64,000 bases of DNA from Lichenicoccus sp964246745 (GTDB lineage Bacteria > Pseudomonadota > Alphaproteobacteria > Acetobacterales > Acetobacteraceae): NCBI GenBank assembly GCA_964246745.1, contig CAXTRK010000002.1:124001-188000 (forward strand), given 5' to 3'. This document shows, piece by piece, positions 43,110 to 50,142 of this stretch. The position numbers and the translations under genes were made by a program. How positions within the stretch are numbered: the first letter of the stretch is position 1; the number at the start of each line of letters is the position of its first letter. Below the pieces are notes generated by a model that was not told the DNA's origin, made no database searches, and saw only the letters and a list, made by a program, of their open reading frames with translations.

Positions 43110-43568
43110 ATGTACGCCATTAACGGTTTTCCGCTGCCAAGACGCCTGCTGGTCGCGGCTGCATTCAGCACCGCGCTCGCAACCCTTCTCGGAGGCGCCG
43201 CGTCGGCAAAGGCGGTTCTGGTCATGGGCACCTTCCAGCCGGAAGCCGGGGTCACGACAACGCCCACCGGGGACGTCACCGGCAGGTTCAACACGTCAAC
43301 GGACAAATTGACCTTCACCGTGACCTACAAGGGCCTGACCGGTGCGGTGATCGCGGCGCATTTCCACGGTCCCGCCAAGCCAGACCAGAACGCCGGCATA
43401 TTGAAGCCGATCGCCCCACCCTATGACAGCCCGATCAAGCGGACCGTCACGCTCACTCCCGCCGAAGCGCGCGATCTCGAGCATGGCCTCGTCTATGTCA
43501 ATCTGCACACCGCGGCCCATCCGGACGGCGAGGCGCGCGCGCAGCTCCATCTCAACCATCACCCGTAA
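43110..43568 (+). CDS. Exported CHRD-domain protein
   Basis: A secreted or periplasmic protein of 152 aa: a signal peptide (about residues 1-33, ending AASA) followed by one CHRD domain, with its signature IAAHFHGPA and the C-terminal YVNLHTAAHPDGEARAQL. CHRD domains occur in chordin and in many bacterial envelope proteins; no enzymatic role is known. A ribosome-binding AAGG lies nine bases before the ATG. Confidence 0.82.
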   Translation: MYAINGFPLPRRLLVAAAFSTALATLLGGAASAKAVLVMGTFQPEAGVTTTPTGDVTGRFNTSTDKLTFTVTYKGLTGAVIAAHFHGPAKPDQNAGILKPIAPPYDSPIKRTVTLTPAEARDLEHGLVYVNLHTAAHPDGEARAQLHLNHHP

Positions 43569-43595
43569 GCGTCGAACACGCTGCACCCTCACACT

Positions 43596-44210
43596 ATGAA
43601 CCATGTCGCGCCCAGGCTCGCCCTACCCGCTTTGGCCGAGCCGACCTGGCTTGAACGGATCGAAAACTATGTCCGCGAGACCGGCTTTCCCCGCAACCTG
43701 TTCATGGGGGAAGACGGACGCGTCGTTGGCACCTGGATCATGGGCAACGACTACCGGGTAAAGTCGGCCTATTACGGCGGCTATCCGGCAGGCTACCTGC
43801 GTCGCATCCGGGCGCTGTTCCCGGAGAAGCGACGGACACTGCATCTGTTCAGCGGCAAGGTGGACATCGCACTGTTCCCGGGCGACACCGTGGACGTCAA
43901 TCCGTCGTTGGGCGCCACCTACGTCGACGACGCGCAGACAATGACCAGGGTGCCGCTCGATCGGTATGACCTCGTGCTTGCCGACCCGCCCTACTCCGTC
44001 GAGGACTGCCAGCGCTACGGCACCAGCATGGTCAAGCGCAACGTGGTGATGAAAGCGCTGGGACGTCTGCCCGCCGGCGCGCACATCGTCTGGCTGGATC
44101 AAGTGTTTCCGGTTTACCGCAAGGAGATGTTTGCCATCGAGGCGACGATTGGCATGTGGAAGAGCACCAACCACCGGTTCCGCGGCATCACCATATTCCG
44201 AAGGCTCTGA
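43596..44210 (+). CDS. Solitary DPPY-motif SAM-dependent methyltransferase
   Basis: A 204-aa class I methyltransferase-like protein. A SAM-binding motif I equivalent appears as LHLFSGKV followed by VDVNP, and the catalytic motif is LADPPYSVEDC, of the (D/N)PPY kind used for amino-group methylation of adenine or glutamine. A preceding basic Tyr-rich block (YRVKSAYYGGYPAGYLRRIR) could bind substrate. No restriction enzyme or target-recognition domain is nearby, so a DNA target is unproven; rRNA or protein are alternatives. It lies 9 bases before the MaoC-like gene. Confidence 0.62.
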   Translation: MNHVAPRLALPALAEPTWLERIENYVRETGFPRNLFMGEDGRVVGTWIMGNDYRVKSAYYGGYPAGYLRRIRALFPEKRRTLHLFSGKVDIALFPGDTVDVNPSLGATYVDDAQTMTRVPLDRYDLVLADPPYSVEDCQRYGTSMVKRNVVMKALGRLPAGAHIVWLDQVFPVYRKEMFAIEATIGMWKSTNHRFRGITIFRRL

Positions 44211-44219
44211 GGCGAGGGC

Positions 44220-44699
44220 ATGGCCTATCTTGAGGATTTCACGGTCGGCGACCGCACCTGCTTCGGCCGCTACGAAGTTACCCGCGAGGAGGTGTTGCGC
44301 TTTGCCGCGGCCTATGACCCGCAGCCCTTTCACCTCAGCGACGAGGAAGCGGCGAAAACCCATTTCAAGCGTCTGGCGGCAAGCGGCTGGCATACCTGCG
44401 CGATGGCGATGGCGATGATTGTCAAGGAGGGGATTGTCAAGGAGGGGATTGTCAAGGAGGGACAGACGAAGGAGGGCAACGGCGCGCTTGGCGCCGTCGG
44501 CCTGGATACGCTGCGCTGGGTCAAGCCTGTCTATCCCGGTGACGTGCTGCGCTGCGAAAGCGAGGTGCTTGAGATCAAGCCCTCCCGCAGCCGCCCCGAG
44601 ATGGGATCGGTGAAGAGCCGCCTCAGCGTCTTCAATCAAGCCGACGACAGGGTCATGTTCCACGAGGCGATCGTGCTGTATCGCAAGCGCAGGCCTTAG
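44220..44699 (+). CDS. MaoC-like hot-dog dehydratase with repeat expansion
   Basis: A 159-aa hot-dog-fold protein of the MaoC / (R)-specific enoyl-CoA hydratase family. The N-terminal part RYEVTREEVLRFAAAYDPQPFHL contains the catalytic Asp and His, and ASGWHTCAMAM and WVKPVYPGDVLRCESEV are standard. Between them, residues 67-86 are IVKEG three times plus QTKEG, encoded by a 15-bp tandem repeat where homologues have a shorter, non-repetitive link. The active-site residues are intact, so the protein is probably functional. The acyl substrate is unknown. Confidence 0.82.
   Translation: MAYLEDFTVGDRTCFGRYEVTREEVLRFAAAYDPQPFHLSDEEAAKTHFKRLAASGWHTCAMAMAMIVKEGIVKEGIVKEGQTKEGNGALGAVGLDTLRWVKPVYPGDVLRCESEVLEIKPSRSRPEMGSVKSRLSVFNQADDRVMFHEAIVLYRKRRP
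44418..44477 (+). repeat. In-frame 15-bp tandem repeat within the MaoC-like gene
   Basis: ATTGTCAAGGAGGGG repeats at 44418-44432 and 44433-44447; the third copy (44448-44462) differs in its last base, and a fourth (44463-44477) is diverged in its first half. The unit is five codons, so length change keeps the frame. Each unit contains AAGGAGG, a perfect internal Shine-Dalgarno-like string. A 6-bp GATGGC-type repeat lies just upstream (44402-44417). Confidence 0.9.
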
Positions 44700-44824
44700 C
44701 CATCCGTCAGCAAGCGCCGCCGATCCGGGCGCCATCGAAGCTTCTCACATGCGCAGGCTACACCGTCCGTTAAGCTTTATCGCCGAAGCTGGGCCGACAG
44801 GGTGATTGTGCACGGAGCAGCGTC

Positions 44825-46501
44825 ATGGCTCGGCTACTCGACCGGCTTACCATTCGCGCCAAGATCCTGGGTGCGTTCGGGCTTGTCCTGTTGATCGTGC
44901 TCGGCCCTGGTGTCCTATCCATGAGCCGGCTCTCGCTGATGAACGAACGAGCGGCTGATATCCGCGACAACTGGCTGCCGCGCACCGGCACACAAGGTCG
45001 GCTGCTCAGAGCGTTGCAGAACGTCCGACTGCAGGAGACCCGCTATGCGCTGGCGCTCATCGACAGTGACCGGCAGCGTATCGGTTTGACTCTCGCGGAA
45101 GGGGAGAAGGACGTCGATCGGCAGCGCGCCGACTACACTTCCTTGATCGATCCACGCACCGAGGAAGCTCCCTTGATGCGTGCGTTCGATCGCGCGTGGT
45201 CCGACCACAGGCAGATCGTCCATCGTGACATCGCGAACTGGAACCCCGAGAAGCTGTTTGAAGCCCAAGAGGAGCAGAGTTTCGCGGCAGCCCTCGACGC
45301 GTCGAGCGCCGATCTGGATTTTGATCTTCGTGCCGGCCGGGAGGCGGCGGGTACGGGCGCGGCTCTGTTCAGGTCGGCGAAATTCCTGATCATCGGCGTC
45401 GTGGCGATCGCGGTGCTCATTTGCGTGCTGCTCGCTTATGCGATCATCAACAACGTGTCGGGCCCGATCCGCCGCATGACCGAGGTTATGCGGCGGTTGG
45501 CAAGCCATGATCTGGATGTCGAGGTCAAGGGAGCTCAGCGCGGCGACGAGATCGGCCGAATGGCGGAAGCCGTAAGCATCTTCAAGAAAAGCATGATTGA
45601 AGGCGACCGCCTCGCGCTGGAGCAGAAAGCGGAGCAGCACGCCAAGGAGGAGCGCGCCGCAAAGCTTGATGAAATCCTGCGCGGCTTCGCCGGCCGGGTT
45701 GGCCAGATGGTGGAGGTGCTTGCGTCAGCCTCAAGCGAACTTGAGGCTACCGCGCGGGGGATGACCGGATCGGCGGCACGTACCAACAACCAGGCTGGCG
45801 AAGTCGCCTCAGCCGCTGAAATCGCGAGCACCGGCGTGCAGACCGTCGCCTGCGCGGCCGAAGAGCTTTCCGCCTCCATCGCGGGGATTTATCGGCGTGT
45901 AGGGGAGTCGGCCATCAAGACCGGGCAGGCGGTCGAGAACACCAGGCGGACGGACGCGATCGTCCAGGTGCTGGCCCAGGGCGTCGAGAAAATCGGCAGA
46001 GTCGCCAGCCTCATCGCCGAAATCGCAAGCCAGACCAACCTGTTGGCCTTGAACGCCACGATTGAGGCGGCGCGGGCTGGCGATGCCGGAAAAGGCTTTG
46101 CGGTGGTCGCGTCGGAGGTCAAGAACCTTGCCACCCAGACCGCTAAGGCGACGGAGGAAATCGGTGCCCAGATCGGGCAAATCCAGGCTGCGGCACGCGA
46201 GGCGGTCGCCTCTGTCGATGGCATCTCGCGGGTGATGGAGGAACTTGGCGGCATCGCCACGGCCATCGCAACGGCAGTGGAGGAGCAGAGCGCCACCACG
46301 GCGGAGATCGCTCGCAACGCGCAGGCGACGGCGCGCGCGACCGACACGGTCACCCGCAATATCGGTGGCGTCAGCGCCGTCGCGAACGATACCGGCGCCG
46401 CGGCAAGTCAGGTGCTCGGCGCGGTGTCCGGCCTTTCCCGCCAAGCGGAAAGTCTGTCAGAGGAGGTGCTCGTATTCATGCGTGGAATCAGGGCGGCGTA
46501 G
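44825..46501 (+). CDS. Methyl-accepting chemotaxis protein
   Basis: A 558-aa chemoreceptor. TM1 lies near residues 15-35 and TM2 near 185-210; between them is a four-helix-bundle periplasmic sensor of about 150 residues. A HAMP domain (PIRRMTEVMRRLASHDLDVE) and a long coiled-coil signalling domain follow, with the hairpin tip EIASQTNLLALNATIEAARA and GKGFAVVASEVKNLA. The C terminus lacks a CheR-binding pentapeptide. No che genes or flagellar genes are nearby, so it feeds a distant pathway, perhaps including type IV pili. Confidence 0.9.
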   Translation: MARLLDRLTIRAKILGAFGLVLLIVLGPGVLSMSRLSLMNERAADIRDNWLPRTGTQGRLLRALQNVRLQETRYALALIDSDRQRIGLTLAEGEKDVDRQRADYTSLIDPRTEEAPLMRAFDRAWSDHRQIVHRDIANWNPEKLFEAQEEQSFAAALDASSADLDFDLRAGREAAGTGAALFRSAKFLIIGVVAIAVLICVLLAYAIINNVSGPIRRMTEVMRRLASHDLDVEVKGAQRGDEIGRMAEAVSIFKKSMIEGDRLALEQKAEQHAKEERAAKLDEILRGFAGRVGQMVEVLASASSELEATARGMTGSAARTNNQAGEVASAAEIASTGVQTVACAAEELSASIAGIYRRVGESAIKTGQAVENTRRTDAIVQVLAQGVEKIGRVASLIAEIASQTNLLALNATIEAARAGDAGKGFAVVASEVKNLATQTAKATEEIGAQIGQIQAAAREAVASVDGISRVMEELGGIATAIATAVEEQSATTAEIARNAQATARATDTVTRNIGGVSAVANDTGAAASQVLGAVSGLSRQAESLSEEVLVFMRGIRAA

Positions 46502-46509
46502 TGTCCTGC

Positions 46510-46535
46510 CCCTGAGATGCGTAAGCATGTCAGGG
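46510..46535 (+). terminator. Hairpin after the chemoreceptor gene
   Basis: Nine bases after the stop, CCCTGA (46510-46515) pairs with TCAGGG (46530-46535), and inside it ATGC (46517-46520) pairs with GCAT (46525-46528) around a GTAA loop, with one G-G mismatch between the stems. No U tract follows. Confidence 0.45.
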
Positions 46536-46627
46536 ATGAGCAGGCCACTCAAAACAAAGAGCGAGTATCATCATACCTATGGAAAACTCGGCCTGTTCGC
46601 GCTGGAGCCGCGTGCCTATGATCCGGC

Positions 46628-47791
46628 ATGGCCGCTCTCATTGTCTCGCCACGCCTGCTGCTGATCGGCGGCGGCTGCGTCGCCGAATTGGCCGAAGTCC
46701 TCGCCAAGCTGTCGCTGCGGCGTCCGTTGCTGGTGACCGATCCGTTCATGGTGCGCTCGGGGCTGATCGAGCGGGCGACCGCCCCGCTCGACGCCGCTGG
46801 AATTGCTTATTCGCTGTTCAGCGACACCGTGCCGGAGCCAACCGATACGGTTGTTGAGGCCGGCGTCGCGATGCTGGCGGCCGGCGATTACGACTGCCTG
46901 GTCGCCTTTGGCGGCGGCTCGCCGATCGACACCGCTAAAGCCATGGCGATCCTGCGCCGTGCGGGCGGCGCCAAGATGCGCGACCTTAAGGTGCCGATAC
47001 AGAACGATGCCGCTTCGTTGCCGATCGTGGCAATCCCGACCACCGCCGGCACCGGCAGCGAGGTGACCCGCTTCACCGTCATCACGGATGCCGAGTGTGA
47101 TGAGAAAATGCTGATCGCCGGCCTTGCCGTGCAGCCTGTGGCCGCCCTGGTGGATTATGAGCTGACCTTCACCGTGCCGCCGCGCATCACTGCCGATACC
47201 GGCATTGATAGCCTGACTCACGCTCTGGAAGCCTATGTCTCGCGCCGCGCCAACGCCTATTCCGACGCGCAGGCGTTGGCGGCAATGCGCCTGATCGGCG
47301 CCCACCTGCGCACCGCCTACGCAGAGGCCGCCAACCGCGCCGCGCGCGAAGCGATGATGGCGGCTGCCACGCTCGCCGGCATCGCCTTCTCCAACAGTTC
47401 CGTGGCCCTGGTGCATGGCATGTCGCGACCGATCGGCGCGCATTTTCACGTGCCGCACGGTCTGTCGAACGCGATGCTGCTGCCAGCCGTCACGCGCTAT
47501 GGCCTTGATGACGCGCGCGTACGCTATGCCGCGGCCGCACGCCAGATTGGCTTTGCCGCGACCGAAGACGCCGACGAGGTCGCCGCCCTGAAACTCGCGA
47601 GCGGTCTCGAGGCGCTCAATCGAGACCTCGGCGTTCCCACCCCCAAGGCATTCGGCATCGACAGGGGCGCTTGGCAGGCAAAGCTGCCGCTGATGGCGGA
47701 GCAGGCGCTGGCGTCCGGCAGCCCAGCCAACAATCCCCGCGTGCCGGAAATCGAGGAAATCATATCGCTGTACGAGCGGATCTGGTCTTAG
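46628..47791 (+). CDS. Iron-containing alcohol dehydrogenase
   Basis: A 387-aa Fe-ADH family enzyme. The NAD-binding N domain has FGGGSPIDTAKAMAI and PTTAGTGSEVTRF; the metal site uses Asp and His in DTGIDSLTHALEAY and the histidines of VALVHGMSRPIGAHFHVPHG. All four expected ligands are present. Such enzymes oxidise or reduce small alcohols and aldehydes; related ones are maleylacetate reductases and 1,3-propanediol dehydrogenases, and the substrate here is undetermined. It stands alone, converging on the SGNH hydrolase gene. Confidence 0.85.
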   Translation: MAALIVSPRLLLIGGGCVAELAEVLAKLSLRRPLLVTDPFMVRSGLIERATAPLDAAGIAYSLFSDTVPEPTDTVVEAGVAMLAAGDYDCLVAFGGGSPIDTAKAMAILRRAGGAKMRDLKVPIQNDAASLPIVAIPTTAGTGSEVTRFTVITDAECDEKMLIAGLAVQPVAALVDYELTFTVPPRITADTGIDSLTHALEAYVSRRANAYSDAQALAAMRLIGAHLRTAYAEAANRAAREAMMAAATLAGIAFSNSSVALVHGMSRPIGAHFHVPHGLSNAMLLPAVTRYGLDDARVRYAAAARQIGFAATEDADEVAALKLASGLEALNRDLGVPTPKAFGIDRGAWQAKLPLMAEQALASGSPANNPRVPEIEEIISLYERIWS

Positions 47792-47809
47792 GCTTCGCCT
47801 TAAGCGGGT

Positions 47810-47826
47810 TCAGGGCAGCGCCCTGA
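47810..47826. terminator. Short perfect hairpin between converging genes
   Basis: TCAGGGC and GCCCTGA form a 7-bp stem around a 3-base AGC loop. It lies 18 bases beyond the iron alcohol dehydrogenase stop and includes the stop codon of the convergent SGNH hydrolase gene. It may serve as a bidirectional end signal, but there is no U tract on either side. Confidence 0.3.
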
Positions 47827-49078
47827 TCTGTCTTGGGTCACTTTCACGGCCTCCTGGTATAAGACCCACGATCGCGCGCAGCATTGGAGCGAGCCTGCTG
47901 GCGACCGCACGCTGGCCGGCGTCGGAGGGATGGAAGTGGTCGGTCAGGAACTCCGGCCGGTAATCCACCGGTGCTTCGCCATTGCCGAGGATGCCGTTCA
48001 GATCAAGCACGAACTCGCCACGGGCGGCGAGCGCGTGGCAGCGCGCCACCGACGTGAGGCGTGCCGCTTCCAGCGGAGGTGTCGGACAACGCAGCGGCTG
48101 CGGCACGGCACTCAGGTAGATCGGCACGCCGCCGTTGCGTCGGACGCTGTCGCCATACTCGCGTGCGCCATGCCAGGCGGCGTCCGCCGCGGCGCGCGCC
48201 AGAGCAGGGCTCATCGAGGCGCTCACGTCGTTGCCGGACCAGGTCTGGATGCACGCGATCGAGACCGGCCCGCGCTCCAGATCATGACGTGCCGCGCGCA
48301 GGTAGTCGGCCGATCTCTCGCCGCTGATGGCGCTCTGCAGGAAATGCACCGGCCGCTGTTCCGTGGACACCGCGGCACACGCCAGCAACGCGAAGTTGGC
48401 GTAGCCGTTGGTGCTGCCGACACCCTGGCCGATGCTGTCGCCAACCATCTGCACGGTCGCACCCGCCGCAGCGATGCGCCATTGCACGGTATAGATCGCG
48501 CCCGCCCCCTGCTGTCCCGCAATGACCGCGAGATCACGGCCGTTCTCGACCCGATCGCCGTTTTGGAAGAACGTCTCATACGTGCGCCCGGTGAAGGGCG
48601 CCGGGTTCGGCAGCGTGGTGGCATAGGGACCGGCCCCGGGTCCGCGCCAGATTGCCTTGCGCGCAACCAGCGAGCGTATATGCAGCAGCCGTCCAGGACC
48701 GCCGTCGTCGCGCGGCAGCGAGCGAAGGGGGATCCAGTGGGAGAAGGCAAGTTCCGGCAGCCAGCTCTCCCGGCCGCGGGCAAGGCCGGGCACCGGCGGC
48801 AACGCGACGTCTGAACCATGCGGAAACGTCACCGCTGTCAGCCTGGCCGGTTCCGGTTGCGGCCGTGCCACCGCCGCCACCGCCACGGGGCCGAGCGCGG
48901 TTGCCCGTCCGATGTCGTTCATGACTCCGAGCCGGACATGGGAGAAATCCGTCTCGCAGGTCCAGATCTCGCCGAGCGTGAAGCAGCCGCGGTTCAGGCG
49001 CGTGCCGACGCCGCCGCCGCAGGCAACGACGCGCGCGCTCGCTTCATGAGAGAGCGTGATCAGTTTTGACGCCGCCAT
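47810..49078 (-). CDS. SGNH-hydrolase-family esterase
   Basis: A 422-aa protein whose C-terminal ~210 residues form an SGNH/GDSL hydrolase: block I with the nucleophile Ser in MVGDSIGQGVGS, the Asn block in TWSGNDVS, and the catalytic Asp-His pair in LTDHFHPSDAG. The N-terminal half (about residues 1-190) is a beta-rich region I do not recognise. No signal peptide is evident. The ATG at 49078 is 2 bases after the S-formylglutathione hydrolase stop, so the two are one operon. Targets could be carbohydrate acetyl esters or lipids. Confidence 0.72.
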   Translation of the reverse strand: MAASKLITLSHEASARVVACGGGVGTRLNRGCFTLGEIWTCETDFSHVRLGVMNDIGRATALGPVAVAAVARPQPEPARLTAVTFPHGSDVALPPVPGLARGRESWLPELAFSHWIPLRSLPRDDGGPGRLLHIRSLVARKAIWRGPGAGPYATTLPNPAPFTGRTYETFFQNGDRVENGRDLAVIAGQQGAGAIYTVQWRIAAAGATVQMVGDSIGQGVGSTNGYANFALLACAAVSTEQRPVHFLQSAISGERSADYLRAARHDLERGPVSIACIQTWSGNDVSASMSPALARAAADAAWHGAREYGDSVRRNGGVPIYLSAVPQPLRCPTPPLEAARLTSVARCHALAARGEFVLDLNGILGNGEAPVDYRPEFLTDHFHPSDAGQRAVASRLAPMLRAIVGLIPGGRESDPRQIRALP

Positions 49079-49080
49079 GT

Positions 49081-49929
49081 TCAGCGGTTGAGGCTGGCCG
49101 CATGGTGGGCCAGGTGATCCTGGATCATTGTCTGGATGAACCAGTAGGAATGATCGTAACCGCGATGCCGGCGCAGGCTCAGCGATTGGCCGGCGGAGGC
49201 CGCCGCCTGTTCGAGCGCCTCGGGACGGAGTTGGCTGGCCAGGAACTGGTCCGCCTCGCCCTGATCGACCAGGATCATGGCGGGATGCGTGTGGCCAGCG
49301 CGCAGCAGCAGGGTCGCATCGTGCGCCGCCCAGCGCGCACGGTCTGGGCCCAGGTAACGGCCAAACGCCTTCTCGCCCCAGGGCACCGCGGCCGGATTGG
49401 CGATCGGCGAGAGAGCGGAGACCGAGTGCCATCTCAGAGGCTCGCTCAACGCCAGCACCAGCGCGCCATGGCCGCCCATGGAATGGCCGATGATGCCGCG
49501 CCGGTCCGGGTCGACCGGAAACTCCGCCTCTATCCAGTCCGGCAATTCACGCGCGACATGGCTGCGCATGCGGTAGTGCGCCGACCATGGCGCTTCGGTG
49601 GCATCCAGGTAGAAACCCGCGCCGGTGCCGAAATCCCAATCATCGTCCTCGCCGGCGACCGCGGCGCCGCGTGGGCTGGTGTCGCAGGCGACGATGGCAA
49701 TCCCGCGCTCGGCCGCGAAGCGGAGCGCGCCCGCCTTGGTGACGAAGGTCTCCTCGTTGCAGGTCAGGCCGGCTAGCGCATAGAGCGCTGGGACGCGTTC
49801 GCCCGCAAGTGCCCGCGGCGGCAGGAATACGGCAAAGCGGGCCTCAAGCCCGAGCGCTTCGGAGGGTCGGCTATAGAAGCCGATGCGTCCGCCCGCGCAG
49901 GCGTGCTCGCTACGTGTGGTGAGCGCCAT
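49081..49929 (-). CDS. fghA: S-formylglutathione hydrolase
   Basis: A 282-aa esterase-D-family enzyme that hydrolyses S-formylglutathione to formate and glutathione, the second step of glutathione-dependent formaldehyde detoxification. The nucleophile is Ser150 in IIGHSMGGHGAL; the oxyanion region is ALAGLTCNEETFVTKAG and the catalytic His lies in RGYDHSYWFI. No glutathione-dependent formaldehyde dehydrogenase (AdhC) is adjacent; a zinc alcohol dehydrogenase at 62.4 kb is of another subfamily. The ATG at 49929 begins the frame. Confidence 0.9.
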   Translation of the reverse strand: MALTTRSEHACAGGRIGFYSRPSEALGLEARFAVFLPPRALAGERVPALYALAGLTCNEETFVTKAGALRFAAERGIAIVACDTSPRGAAVAGEDDDWDFGTGAGFYLDATEAPWSAHYRMRSHVARELPDWIEAEFPVDPDRRGIIGHSMGGHGALVLALSEPLRWHSVSALSPIANPAAVPWGEKAFGRYLGPDRARWAAHDATLLLRAGHTHPAMILVDQGEADQFLASQLRPEALEQAAASAGQSLSLRRHRGYDHSYWFIQTMIQDHLAHHAASLNR

Positions 49930-50101
49930 GGCTCAACACACCACGATAACCAAAGGCTGCCCGGCTTCAAAGGATACGGCGGCGCGGACGTCCATGTTCA
50001 AGCCCCTGTTTTCAAGGACAACGAAGCGCGAGAGTACGCTGGGTTCGCTGCTCCCCGACCGTGCCGGAAAATTCGTCGGCGGTCATCCCTTAAACCGGCT
50101 T

Positions 50102-50136
50102 GGCTGCTCCGCGCGCCGGACGAGTGCGGAGCAGCC
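50102..50136 (-). terminator. Strong hairpin downstream of the glutaminase-like gene
   Basis: GGCTGCTCCGC (50102-50112) and GCGGAGCAGCC (50126-50136) form a perfect 11-bp stem with a 13-base loop, 6 bases past the stop of the minus-strand gene ending at 50143. Together with the hairpin at 41567 it suggests that long G+C stems without a U tract mark gene ends in this genome. Confidence 0.6.
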
Positions 50137-50142
50137 GTGCCG

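Noticed and set aside
43596..44210. A restriction-modification system around the DPPY methyltransferase.
   Set aside because: Neighbours are a CHRD protein and a MaoC-like enzyme; no nuclease, specificity subunit or helicase is present.
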